From Cherax quadricarinatus (taxonomy: Eukaryota; Arthropoda; Malacostraca; Decapoda; Parastacidae), in assembly GCF_038502225.1 (NCBI RefSeq), contig NC_091303.1:25866300-25930299 (forward strand): DNA of 64,000 nt, in the 5' to 3' direction. The position numbers were made by a program, and so were the translations under genes. A model generated the notes under the pieces. The model was not told the DNA's origin. It ran no database searches and worked only from the letters and a program-made list of their open reading frames with translations. Position 1 is the first letter of the stretch. Each line of letters starts with the position of its first letter. Shown one piece after another: positions 23,883 to 35,885 of this stretch.

Positions 23883-25330
23883 TTCATGTCTTGACAGACC
23901 ATGCTCCACGGATACCTTCATTACAGAATAAACAACCTACTGGAAGGTTAGCCAGATGGACCTTGACTATCCAAGAGTTCAATCCTACCTTTCAACACTT
24001 ACCTGGCAAGTCAAAAAATGTAGTCGTAGATGCTTTATCTCGTCATGTTAGTATAGTAACTGCAGACCCTCCATTTACTGCTGAGGACGTAAATAATGCT
24101 CAAAGAACAGATCCCATGTGGTCTGGTGTGATTCGATTCCTGCTCCAGGAAGATCTTATTCTGACTGTGAAGCCACCAGCACCCATTAGTGACTTTATCA
24201 TGAGGTCAAGAATTACTGTATCGAACAGCCGAGTTGGGTACCCCAAGCAGAAGGGTATTCCAATTAGTAATTCCACAGTCACTAGCGAATGTAGCTCTAC
24301 AGCTAGTTCACGATGTACCAGGTGTTGCACACCCTGGTATGGATCGTTCTGTGAAACAAGCCAGAATGAAATACTTTTGGCCTCGTATGGCAACTGACAT
24401 TTCGGAGTATGTTAAGAAATGTAGTGTCTGTATGCAGCATAAAGGAAATGTCAATGATCCTAATCCAATCCAGGTGTATCCGACTATTAGCGTGGGAAAG
24501 ACTTGAGCTTGATTTGTTAACCAATTTTAAATGTTCCCTCCAAGGTAATAAACATCTGTGTGTTATGGTAGACCATTTCACCAGATATTGTGAGTTCCTA
24601 TTGCAGATAAGACTGCCGAGACAGTAGCTAAAGCGTTTAAAGAACACATTATCTGCAGGTATACCACCCCTAAGTCCCTAGTAACAGATAATGGAGGTGA
24701 ATTCTGCAACGAGATTCTTGAAAATTTGTGTACCTTGTACAAGATCTCTAAGTCAACCATTGTTCCCCATCATCCTGCGAGTAATGGTTTGGCAGAACGA
24801 ACAAATAAGAAAGTACCTGAAGTTTTGAGAGCCACTATCAACCCCAATAGTGAAACTTGGGATGAAGTTATACCGAATGTTCAATGTGCTATAAATTCTG
24901 CTTACAATGCTTCCATAGGTGACACTCCACATTATGCATTGTACGGTGTAGACAAGCATTTGCCTTATGAGTTGTTATATTCCACACCGAAACCCAATTA
25001 TAACCCTGATGATTTCATAGCAACTTGTACTAACGTAGCTCAAAGTGTTTTTAGAAGAATCCGTGAAATACTTCATAAATCAACAGGAGAATTTACTAGA
25101 GTAACTAATAGCCGTGCTAAGCCAACCAAAGTTAAAGTGGGTTCGAGGGTAATGCTGACTAACTTCAACAAAACATCTGCAATGCCTAAGCTCGATCAAA
25201 AGTTTGTTGGCCCTTATCGCCCTATCGAGTAGTTGAACATATCAATGGCATTAAGTATAAGGTTAGAGAAATTAGTACTGGTCAGTATAAGGTTATAATG
25301 TTCAATTGCTGCATACTTTGACATTGTATA
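23883..25330 (+). pseudogene. Gypsy copy 2, RNase H end and integrase
   Basis: Begins in mid RNase H at the same word as 20337 in copy 1 (TGTTCATGTCTTGACAGACC) and continues colinearly. Frames: 23891-24397 (RLARWTLTIQEFNPTF, VVVDALSRHVSIV), 24234-24506 (HPGMDRSVKQARMKYFWP, CSVCMQHKG), then 24726-25232 with SNGLAERTN and the segment deleted from copy 1, through RAKPTKVKVGSRVML. HHCC and the catalytic Asp, Asp, Glu codons survive in different frames. At least three frameshifts; no RT. Closely related to copy 1, so a recent duplicate or separate insertion of one family. Confidence 0.88.
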
Positions 25331-25687
25331 GAATCAGCCCAAGCTGTATGCCTGCCACCTCTAGTTTGTATTAGCTGTATGTCGGGACAACATACGTTAG
25401 CGTCGCCGACCTCTCAGTTGGGGTTCCATAACGTGGATTGGGTAATAATACTAGTTTAGGCGATAATGAAGTATATTAACACAGAATATGTGGGTAGCGC
25501 CAAGCCTGACCTACGTCTCCGCTCCCTATCTTTCGACTGACTCACGAGATGGTTTCTGCAGGGTGAGTGGGTTCAAAATATGCTAAGGTCAGTTGTAACA
25601 GTGAATAACAAGTGATTCACACAGACGGTTGATAGTGAGTCACAACTACTGACACTGGTAACTGTTTACTGGTACTGGTACTATTGA
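25331..25687. other. Unassigned, possible LTR or Gypsy 3' flank
   Basis: No frame or repeat. GGGGTTCCATAACGTGGATT near 25421-25440 has the look of retroelement junction sequence, but no matching LTR exists in the window. Confidence 0.3.
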
Positions 25688-25735
25688 GAGAGGGAGTAGA
25701 ATGAGCTAGGTGAAGAGGGAGTAGAATGAGCTAGG
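25688..25735. repeat. Two displaced units of the 25-bp minisatellite
   Basis: GAGGGAGTAGAATGAGCTAG then GTGAAGAGGGAGTAGAATGA, the same units as 18.5-19.5 kb, beyond the 6.1-kb Gypsy-bearing block. Confidence 0.9.
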
Positions 25736-26084
25736 TGATGACTACACTACTCTCACAGACAACTTACTAAGAGAGTATGTACAGTAAGATATTACAGAGA
25801 GGAAGAGAAAACTACACGACTCATAACAGCTTACCAAGCATGTATGTGCACAATATAAGTGATTGAAGGATCAACATTATAATATATAGAAGACGTAAGA
25901 CTCCAGCTCTTACCTGGACAACTTAGCAAGTATGTATGGAGAGGAAGGTAGTCCACACGAGTCACCTGGATAACATCTCAAGCACCACCTGCCACTTGCA
26001 GTGAAAGCTGGGTAGCAAGCACTGGTAGCCAGGTCTCTGACTCGTCCACTACCACAAAAGACCTCTCCTATGTTCACACACACA

Positions 26085-26118
<34 letters not shown>
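25736..26118. other. Unassigned, ending in (CA)n
   Basis: No gene evidence. CA/CAAA tract at 26073-26118. Confidence 0.4.
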
Positions 26119-26120
<2 letters not shown>

Positions 26121-26180
26121 CGAGCTATGAATCGACCCCTGCAACCACAACTAGGTGAGTACAACTAGATAAGCACGCAC
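26119..26180 (+). mobile_element. LINE B 3' terminus, first of three
   Basis: TCGACCCCTGCAACCACAAC then TAGGTGAGTAC, the terminus also found at 26.33, 26.57, 35.77 and 63.71 kb. Here it is preceded by CA repeats and followed by a CACACGCACGC tract. Confidence 0.7.
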
Positions 26181-26189
26181 ACACGCACG

Positions 26190-26228
<39 letters not shown>

Positions 26229-26245
26229 GCGCGCGCACACACACA
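26181..26245. repeat. (CA)n(GC)n tract
   Basis: ACACGCACGC, CA, then CGCGCGCG and CA again; follows the LINE B terminus. Confidence 0.95.
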
Positions 26246-26590
26246 GCAGAGGTATGATAAAGCTCACGGTTCAGGGAGAGTGACCTAGTAGCGACCAGTG
26301 AAGAGGCGGGGCCAGGAGCTCGGACTCGACCCCTGCAACCTCAACTAGGTGTGTACACACACAGGGATGTTAGGAAGTATTTCTTCAGTCCTAGAGTCGT
26401 CAGGAAGTGGAATAGCCTAGCAAGTGACGTAGTGGAGGCAGGATCCATACATAGCTTTAAGACGAGGTATGGCAAAGCTCAGGAAGCAGAGAGAGAGAGA
26501 GAGAGAGAACCTAGTAGCAATCAGTGAAGAGGCGGGGCCAGGAGCTGAGTCTCGACCCCTGCAACCACAATTAGGTGAGTACCTACACAC
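26246..26590 (+). mobile_element. LINE B 3' ends, second and third copies in tandem
   Basis: Two successive copies. 26250-26360 reads GTATGATAAAGCTCACGG..GAAGAGGCGGGGCCAGGAG..CTAGGTGTGTAC. 26365-26590 is longer, starting AGGAAGTATTTCTTCAGTCC and ending CAATTAGGTGAGTAC, with an inserted GA repeat at 26490-26508. Both are 5'-truncated pieces of the element whose coding part is seen at 35.1-35.8 kb. Each ends in CA-rich DNA. Confidence 0.75.
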
Positions 26591-26721
26591 ACACACACAC
26601 ATATATACATACATACATAGATACATACATACACACACACGCACACACACACACCAACGTTCTCACCTGAAAAAGAAAAAAAACGGGAATTATATTACCG
26701 TAATAAAATGTGACTAATAAG
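26591..26721. repeat. CA/CATA tract and short spacer
   Basis: CACACACAC, CATACATA and CA again to 26653, then an A-rich spacer. Confidence 0.85.
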
Positions 26722-27812
26722 TTGTTATATCTGAATGAGAACTGTTCTCACAGCATGTGTAATATGTTATATCAGAATGAGAACTGTTCTCACAGCATGT
26801 GTAATATGTTATATCAGAATGAGAACTGTTCTCACAGCATGTGTAATAATATGTTATATCAGAATGAGAACTGTTCTCACAGCAAGTGTAATAATATGTT
26901 ATATCAGAATGAGAACTGTTCTCACAGCAAGTGTAATAATATGTTATATCAGAATGAGAACTGTTCTCACAGCAAATGTAATATGTTATATCAGAATGAG
27001 AACTGTTCTCACAGCAAGTGTAATAATATGTTATATCAGAATGAGAACTGTTCTCACCGCATGTGTAATATGTTATATCAGAATGAGAACTGTTCTCACA
27101 GCAAGTGTAATAATATATCAGAATGAGAACTGTTCTCACAGCAAATGTAATGTTATATCAGAATGAGAACTGTTCTCACAGCAAGTGTAATAATATATCA
27201 GAATGAGAACTGTTCTCACAGCAAATGTAATGTTATATCAGAATGAGAACTGTCCTCACAGCAAGTGTAATATGTTATATCAGAATGAGAACTGTTCTAA
27301 CAGCAAATGTAATGTTATATCAGAATGAGAACTGTTCTCACAGCATGTGTAATATGTTATATCAGAATGAGAACTGTTCTCACAGCAAATGTAATGTTAT
27401 ATCAGAATGAGAACTGTTCTCACAGCATGTGTAATATGTTATATCAGAAAGAGAACTGTTCTCACAGCAAGTGTAATATGTTATATCAGAATGAGAACTG
27501 TTCTCACAGCAAGTGTAATATGTTATATCAGAATGAGAACTGTTCTCACAGCAAGTGTAATATGTTATATCAGAATGAGAACTGTTCTCACAGCATGTGT
27601 AATATATTATATCAGAATGAGAACTGTTCTCACAGCAAGTGTAATATGTTATATCAGAATGAGAACTGTTCTCACAGCATGTGTAATATGTTATATCAGA
27701 ATGAGAACTGTTCTCACAGCAAGTGTAATATGTTATATCAGAATGAGAACTGTTCTCACAGCATGTGTAATAATATATCTGAATGAGAACTGTTCTCACA
27801 GCAAGTGTAATA
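26722..27812. repeat. 42-bp minisatellite with a dyad, about 26 copies
   Basis: Unit GTTATATCAGAATGAGAACT + GTTCTCACAGCAAGTGTAAT + AT (42 bp; 39 and 45 variants from loss or gain of TAA/ATAT). Every unit contains TGAGAACTGTTCTCA, a perfect 7+1+7 inverted repeat, which is the best conserved part. Substitutions (GCAAGTG, GCATGTG, GCAAATG) alternate in blocks. Long frames on both strands are stop-free by composition only. Confidence 0.97.
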
Positions 27813-27984
27813 AAGTAAAAATTATTACTAATCATATTGATGGTAATAATGCTGGTGACAATGACTAATGGTAATGATGACAAAGATTAATGATAATGTA
27901 ACAATAGGAGGGAGGAGGTGGAAGGCCTCTACATACCTTCCCTGCGTTCACATCACCTCTAAATCACCAGGACAAATATATACT
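27813..27984. other. Short unassigned spacer
   Basis: GATGGTAATAATG-type near-repeats; no gene. Confidence 0.4.
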
Positions 27985-28178
27985 TCTTTCAACAACCCGG
28001 CAGTATCCCACCGAGGCAGGGTGACCCAGAAAGAAAAAAGAAAAGTTCCTCTTTTTAACTTTAGCAATGTATACAGAAGAAGGGGTTACTAGCCCCTTGC
28101 TCCCGGCATTTTAGTCGCCTCCTACAACACGCATGGCTTACGGAGGAAGAATTCTGTTTCACTTCCCCATGGAGACAA
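27985..28178 (+). mobile_element. Repeat with RTE-like 3' motif, truncated
   Basis: TTCTTTCAACAACCCGGCAG, CCCACCGAGGCAGGGTGACC, CAACACGCATGGCTTACGG through CTTCCCCATGGAGA, as at 4.3 and 22.2 kb. It stops before the minisatellite-seeding motif; MITE copy E follows. Confidence 0.75.
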
Positions 28179-28189
28179 TATACATATAT

Positions 28190-29540
<1,351 letters not shown>

Positions 29541-29554
29541 TTTTTTTTTTATTA

Positions 29555-29793
29555 TCACACTGGCCGATTCCCACCAAGGCAGGGTGGCCCGAAAAAGAAA
29601 AACTTTCACCATCATTCACTCCATCACTGTCTTGCCAGAAGGGTGCTTTACACTACAGTTTTTAAACTGCAACATTAACACCCCTCCTTCAGAGTGCAGG
29701 CACTGTACTTCCCATCTCCAGGACTCAAGTCCGGCCTGCCGGTTTCCCTGAATCCCTTCATAAATGTTACTTTGCTCACACTCCAACAGCACG
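29555..29793 (-). mobile_element. RTE-type LINE copy 2, 3' UTR and poly(A)
   Basis: Noncoding end of the element whose ORF follows upstream. It ends GGTGGGAATCGGCCAGTG, ATAAT and a T12 run at 29530-29541 on the plus strand (a poly(A) tail on the minus strand) that sits inside copy 1. Confidence 0.8.
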
Positions 29794-31050
29794 TCAAGTA
29801 TTAAAAACCATTTGTCTCCATTCACTCCTATCAAACACGCTCACGCATGCCTGCTGGAAGTCCAAGCCCCTCGCACACAAAACCTCCTTTACCCCCTCCC
29901 TCCAACCCTTCCTAGGCCGACCCCTACCCCGCCTTCCTTCCACTACAGACTGATACACTCTTGAAGTCATTCTGTTTCGCTCCATTCTCTCTACATGTCC
30001 GAACCACCTCAACAACCCTTCCTCAGCCCTCTGGACAACAGTTTTGGTAATCCCGCACCTCCTCCTAACTTCCAAACTACGAATTCTCTGCATTATATTC
30101 ACACCACACATTGCCCTCAGACATGACATCTCCACTGCCTCCAGCCTTCTCCTTGCTGCAACATTCATCACCCACGCTTCACACCCATATAAGAGCGTTG
30201 GTAAAACTATACTCTCATATATTCCCCTCTTTGCCTCCAAGGACAAAGTTCTTTGTCTCCACAGACTCCTAAGTGCACCACTCACTCTTTTTCCCTCATC
30301 AATTCTATGATTCACCTCATCTTTCATAGACCCATCCGCTGACACGTCCACTCCCAAATATCTGAATACGTTCACCTCCTCCATACTCTCTCCCTCCAAT
30401 CTGATATTCAATCTTTCATCACCTAATCTTTTTGTTATCCTCATAACCTTACTCTTTCCTGTATTCACCTTTAATTTTCTTCTTTTGCACACCCTACCAA
30501 ATTCATCCACCAATCTCTGCAACTTCTCTTCAGAATCTCCCAAGAGCACAGTGTCATCAGCAAAGAGCAGCTGTGACAACTCCCATTTTGTGTGTGATTC
30601 TTTATCTTTTAACTCCACGCCTCTTGCCAAGACCCTCGCATTTACTTCTCTTACAACCCCATCTATAAATATATTAAACAACCACGGTGACATCACACAT
30701 CCTTGTCTAAGGCCTACCTTTACTGGGAAAAAATTTCCCTCTTTCCTACATACTCTAACTTGAGCCTCACTATCCTCGTAAAAACTCTTCACTGCTTTCA
30801 GTAACCTACCTCCTACACCATACACTTGCAACATCTGCCACATTGCCCCCCTATCCACCCTGTCATACGCCTTTTCCAAATCCATAAATGCCACAAAGAC
30901 CTCTTTAGCCTTATCTAAATACTGTTCACTTATATGTTTCACTGTAAACACCTGGTCCACACACCCCCTGCCTTTCCTAAAGCCTCCTTGTTCATCTGCT
31001 ATCCTATTCTCCGTCTTACTCTTAATTCTTTCAATTATAACTCCAATTAT
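29794..31050 (-). pseudogene. RTE-type LINE copy 2, reverse transcriptase, 5'-truncated
   Basis: The best protein-coding signal in the window: about 418 codons open on the minus strand from near 31050 to a stop at 29794. In order: GFRKGRGCVDQVF, FMDLEKAYDRVDR (first catalytic Asp), VKVGLRQGCVMSPWLFNIF, QLLFADDTVLLGDS (FADD active site intact), the thumb (FRYLGVDVSADGSMKDE), TLLYGCEAW, and the C-terminal ARGLDFQQA end near GRGRPRKGW. RTE-type proteins also need an apurinic-type endonuclease, absent here, so the copy is truncated and not autonomous. A 5' start codon is lost; the frame opens at the junction with copy 3. Could be recently active given its intact frame. Confidence 0.88.
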
Positions 31051-31060
31051 AACTTCAATT

Positions 31061-33725
31061 ATAACTACGGATTATCTGCTTTATATTCACACCACACATT
31101 GCCCTCAGACATGACATCTCCACTGCCTCCAGCCTTCTCGTTGCAACCTTCACCCCCCATGCTTCACACCCATACAAAAGCGTTGGTATAAATATATTCT
31201 CATAACTCGACTCAAGAAATCGTAATGACACGATTGCAAACAAACCATACCCCCGGCCGGGATTGAACCCGCGGTCATAGAGTCTCAAAACTCCAGCCCG
31301 TCGCGTTAGCCACTAGACCAGCTAGTGGTTTAGTGGCTAACGCGACGGGCTGGAGTTTTGAGACTCTATGACCGCGGGTTCAATCCCGGCCGGGGGTATG
31401 GTTTGTTTGCAATCGTGTCATTACGATTTCTTGAGTCATGTTGACGGCAGTGAAGGGACTTGAGTTTAGAGTTCGTCACGGCCACGCTAGCTGGAGATTC
31501 GTCTGTAAAAACTTGCATTTGTGGTCACAGTGGTGCCTGTGCTAACCTTCCTATGGTGTAGAAATATACCTAGTTGGATGAATCTTATTGTGGCTAGCTG
31601 GTCTAGTGGCTAACGCGACGGGCTGGAGTTTTGAGACTCTATGACCGCGGGTTCAATCCCGGCCGGGGGTATGGTATATTCTCATACATTCCCCTCTTTG
31701 CTTTCATGGACAAAGTTCTTTGTCTCCACAGACTCCTCAGTGCACCACTCACCTTTTTTCCCCTCGTTAATTCTATGATTCACCTCATCCTTCAAAGACC
31801 CATGTGCTGACACATCCACTCCCAAATATCTGAACACATTCACCTCCTCCATACTCTCTCCCTCCAATCTGATATCCAATCTTCCATTACCTAATTTTAT
31901 CCTCATCACCTTACTCTTTCCTATATTCACTTTTAATTTCCTTCTTTTACATACCCAAACTCATCAACCAACCTCTGCAACTTCTCTTCAGAATTTCCCA
32001 AATGCACAGTGTCATCAGCAAAGAGCAATTGTGACAACTCCCACTTTGTGTTAGATTCTTTATCTTTTAATGCCACACCTCTTACCAACATCAGAGCATT
32101 CACTTCTCTTACAACTCCATCTATAAATACAGTATAATTGAACAACCATTGTGATATCACACATCCCTGTCTAAGGCCTACTTTTACTGGGAAATAATCT
32201 CCCTCTCGCCTACATACTCTAACCTGAGCCTCACTATCCTCGAAAAAACTTTTCACCGCTTTCAATAGCCTACCTCCTATTCCATACATACATTTGCAAC
32301 ATCTGCCACATTGATCCCCTATCCACCCTATTATATGCCTTTTCCAAATCCATAAATGCCACAAATACCTCTTTACCCTTATCTAAATACTGTTCCCCTA
32401 TATGTTTCACTGTAAACACTTGGTCTAAACACCCCCTATCTTTCCTAAAGCCTCCTTGTTCATCTGCTATCCTGCTCTCCGTCTTACTCTTAATTCTTTC
32501 AATAATAATTCTACCATATACTTAACCAGGTATACTCAACAGACTTATTCCCCTATAATTTTTACACTCTCTTTTGTCCCTTTTGCTTTTATACAAAGGA
32601 ACTATGCATGCTCTCTGCCAATCCCTAGGTACCTTACCCTCTTCCATACATTTATTAAATAAAAACACTAACCACTCCTAAACTATATCCCCACCTGCCT
32701 TTAACATTTCTGTCGTTATCCCATCAATCCCGGCTGCCTTACCCCCTTTCATTCTACCCACTGTCCCACGCACTTCCCCCACACTCACAACTGGCTCTTC
32801 CTCACTCCTACAAGATGTTATTCCTCCTTGCATTATACATGAATTCACAGCTTCCCTATCTTCGTCAACATTTAACAATTCCTCAAAATATTCCCTCCAT
32901 CTTTTATAACTTTCCTCTCCTGTTTTTAACTAACAAATCCATTTGTTCCCTAGGCTTTCTCAACTTATTAATCTCACTCCAAAACTTTTTCTTATTTTCA
33001 ACAAAATTTGTTAACATCTCATCCAATCTCTCATTTGCTCTCTTTTTACATTGCTTCACCACTCTCTTAATCTCTTTCTCTCCATATACTCCTCCCTCCT
33101 TGCTTCACTTTCTCTCTCTTACTACTCTCTTTACATCATTCCACCAATCGCTCTTCTTCCCTCCCGCACCCACTTTCCTACAACCACAAGCTTCAGCAGA
33201 ACACTAACTCTATATTCTTAAACTTACCCCATACATCTACACCATTGCCTATATTCTCACTAGCCCATCTGTCCTCCAACAGTTGTTTATATCTTACCCT
33301 AACTGCCTCCTCCTTTAGTTTATAAATGTTCACTTCTTGCATCCCATCTACCTTTTACTCTCACTGTAGCTACAACTAGAAAGTGATCTGATATATCTGT
33401 GTCCCACTATAAACATGTACATCCTGAAGTCTACCCAACAGTCTTTTATCTACCAATACGTAGTCCAACAAACTACTGTCATTATGCCCTACATCATATC
33501 TTGTATACTTATTTATCCTCTTTTTCTTAAAAAAATGTGTTACCTATAATCAAACCCCTTTCTATACAAAGTTCAATCAAATGCTCGCATTTACACCTGG
33601 CACCCCTAACCTACCTACCACACCCTCTCCAAACGCTTCTCCTACTTTAGCATTTAGGTCCCCTACCACAATTATTCTCTCACTTAGCTCAAAAGTTCCT
33701 ACACACTCGCTTAACATCTCCCAAA
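31061..33725 (-). pseudogene. RTE-type LINE copy 3, EN-RT pseudogene
   Basis: Extends further 5' than copy 2. On the minus strand: endonuclease remnants (IIVVGDLNAKVGEAFGEG near 33590-33680), a linker (SCRSEEEPVVSVGEVRGTVG, 32750-32820), fingers, RT palm at 31933-32364 (VKVGLRQGCVISQWLF, LLFADDTVHLG) and thumb (31682-31930, FRYLGVDVSAHGS). Several frameshifts (near 31930, 32365, 32680) and stops separate the parts. The C-terminus is cut at 31061, and a 470-bp SINE palindrome is inserted at 31205-31674. The 5' end abuts (TA)n. Confidence 0.85.
31205..31674. mobile_element. 470-bp SINE palindrome insertion with 12-bp target duplication
   Basis: TATATTCTCATA flanks it at 31193-31204 and 31675-31686; removing the insert rejoins the RTE thumb frame. 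It holds three tRNA-like heads: minus (31245-31318), plus (31320-31398) and plus again (31597-31674). Each has GTGGCTAACGCG (A-box side) and GGGTTCAATCCCGGCC (B box). The first two form a 230-bp near-perfect palindrome. The 31439-31596 body is not repeated in the window. Ends of the palindrome carry AATCGTAATGACACGATT, itself an inverted repeat. Confidence 0.85.
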
Positions 33726-33726
33726 A

Positions 33727-33836
<110 letters not shown>

Positions 33837-33849
33837 CCAGGCCCTGGAC

Positions 33850-34025
33850 AGTCTCTCCTGACTGTAAATGGTGACACTGATCGTGATGGTGATGTATGGT
33901 GGTACTGATCATGATGGTGATGTATGGTGGCACTGATCGTGATGGTGATGGACGGTGGCACTAATCGTGGTGATGGATGGCGGCACTGATCGTGGTGATG
34001 GATGCTGGCACTGATGATATGGTAA
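33850..34025. repeat. 30-33-bp minisatellite, about 5 copies
   Basis: Unit GGTGGCACTGATCGTGATGG + TGATGTAT with variants (GGACGG, CTGGC). Confidence 0.9.
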
Positions 34026-34129
34026 ACAGCTTACGGCACTATCACAATAGTAATAGGGACACTAAGGCAATGGTGATAGTGGCAAGTTTCGAAGATGAAG
34101 ATGGTATACCTTAAAGAAGACTTTCAAGA
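34026..34129. other. Short spacer
   Basis: Degenerate ATGGTGATAGTGGC words; no gene. Confidence 0.4.
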
Positions 34130-34300
34130 GTTTCTTCTAATCTTGCAGCCCGGCCTTGAGCCAGGTTTATCTGGTAAACCAGGCTGTTACCGCTGGCCCA
34201 CACCACAGAGTGGTTGATCTGGTACTTGGTGGAGGTACTTGTCTAATTTCCTCTTGAAAACCTGTACAGGTGTTCCGGCAGTGTTTGTGACGTCTTGCAG
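34130..34300 (-). mobile_element. LINE 3' end fragment, related to LINE B
   Basis: On the minus strand, codes a broken C-terminus of the FKRKLDKYL..VP..P type (34210-34260), and reads CAGCCCGGCCTTGAGCC on the plus strand at 34147-34163, part of the shared LINE 3' end. Too short to place in family A or B. Confidence 0.55.
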
Positions 34301-35099
34301 CAGTGTAGCGTCCTCATCTAATGTTATACTGTTAATGTTATTTTCGTTAACAGCTAAAGCGAAAATATCATGTTTTGTATTATTAGTTGTGTTGTATCTT
34401 TAGCTACATTTATATGTAGGATGTAACAACTGCACTACACTCTATGCTTACTAAAAGGAGAGTTTTGATTGGCTGTCCACAATGCAAACTACTTGCTCAC
34501 TGTTTGTTTGATTTCTGGTGGGTGTGATAAACCCGTAGACCTAACTCCCACCTACAGTGTTGTTCCTTAGTGCTCTCTCGCTCTGGCTCAACTTTTCCGA
34601 GGCAACACAACTGCTCTCTTTACTGTCTGGGACAACACTTTTCCTGAGCTCGTGTTGCGCAGACTTTGTTTTATTGTAGAGTATGTATTCGTTGGTGAGC
34701 CGAAACACACAACTCTAAATTCTGTGCAGCTCTGTTCACAGTCTTATTTAGAGCCAGTGATTTCTGACGTTTTCTGGGGGTTGTGTCGTTAAGACCCACT
34801 CAGTGCTTCAGACCCAGAGTCCAATTCTAGACCTACCTTGTTCTGACTGGCATCTACGTATTGTAGTCGGGGTTTGGAAGTTTCTGAACTTAGATTCAGT
34901 AATTTGTCTTGTATGGACGACTTAATGTCTCTAGTCAGGGCTGTTTTGTCCCTTCCGCCTGACACTGTGCTGCTCAACGCTGTTTTTCGTATTTTGTTGT
35001 TCAAGCAAGCTGTTTTATTGAGGCTCTATGAGTCAGATAGTTTATTTAGGGACGTTTCTAAGTCCAGTCTACTCTTGTAGGTTTAAGTACAATTAGTAA
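34301..35099 (+). other. Unassigned, possible LTR and leader with small ORF
   Basis: TGTAGGATGTAACAACTGC near 34415 with a CCAAT-type GATTGGC near 34468 and GTTGTGTCGTT near 34780 could be parts of an LTR and primer site. A 68-residue frame at 34874-35080 (MEVSELRFSNL, SLVRAVLSL) looks leucine-rich and gag-like but matches nothing I recognise. I record it as unassigned. Confidence 0.3.
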
Positions 35100-35800
35100 C
35101 GTACAGGATGTTATAGTTTCTTAAAGAATATTAAAGTATAATTAAAGGATCTTGGGGTGAGTATAATACCGAGCACATAAACCAAATAACTGCTGTAGTA
35201 TATGGGCGCCTGGCAAACCTAATAGCATTCCGACATCTCTGTAAGGAATCGTTCAGAACCCTTTACACCGTGTACGTCAGGCCCATACTGGAGTATGGAG
35301 CACCAGTTTGGAACCCACATCTGGCCAGGCACGTTAGTAAATTAGAGAAAGTGAAAAGGTTTGCAACGAGGCTAGTCCCGGAGCTAAGGGGGCATGTCCT
35401 ACGAGGAGAGGTTAAGGGAAATCTACCTGACGAGACTGGAGGACAGGACAGATAGGGGGGATATGATAAAGATATATAAAATATTGAGAGGAATTGCCAA
35501 GGTGGATAGAGACAGGATGTTCCAGAGATGAGACACAGCAACAAGGGGTCACAATTGGAAGTTGAAGACTCAGATGAGTCACAGGGAAGTTAGGAGGCAT
35601 TTCTTCAGTCACAGAGTTGTCAGAAAGTGGAAGTCTGGAAAGTGATGTAGTGGAGGCAGATACCATACATAGCTTTAAGAGGTATGACAAAGCTCACGGA
35701 GCAGGGAGAGAACAGACCTAGTATCGACCAGTGAAGAAGCGGGGCCAGGAGCTATGACTTAACTGTAACCACAATTAGGGGAGTACACAGGGCCCGGCGT
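35100..35800 (+). pseudogene. LINE B, reverse transcriptase C-terminus and 3' end
   Basis: Starts with a KDLGV-type thumb segment near 35143-35160, an open piece 35270-35455 (YVRPILEYGAPVWNPHLARH, LEKVKRFATRLVPELRG) and a long degenerate tail coding the FFSHRVVRKWN-like and SFKRGMTKLT-like ends, then the terminal CCACAATTAGGGGAGTAC. It belongs to a CR1/jockey-type family distinct from family A. Frame broken after 35455. It explains the four tail fragments at 26 and 63 kb. Confidence 0.8.
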
Positions 35801-35834
35801 ACAGTCGTAGTACGGGGTATCTTTGACCTTTACT

Positions 35835-35885
35835 TCTGACTAGTTTCGAGAATCTTCCTACTCTCGGAGCCGGGTCACACTGGGT
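35835..35885 (-). mobile_element. LINE 3' tail scrap
   Basis: TAGTTTCGAGAATCTTCCTAC, then CTCTCGGAGCCGGGTC: the same 3' terminus as at 5.55 and 47.45 kb. Directly precedes the 18-bp array. Confidence 0.55.

Noticed and set aside
26722..27812. Glucocorticoid-type response element in the 42-bp unit
   Set aside because: The half-sites AGAAC and GTTCT are separated by one base, not the three bases of the steroid receptor site.
26710..27883. CRISPR-like array of regular repeats
   Set aside because: Units are contiguous with no unique spacers, and the context is a eukaryotic repeat region. The same reasoning excludes the 35, 27, 25 and 50-bp arrays.
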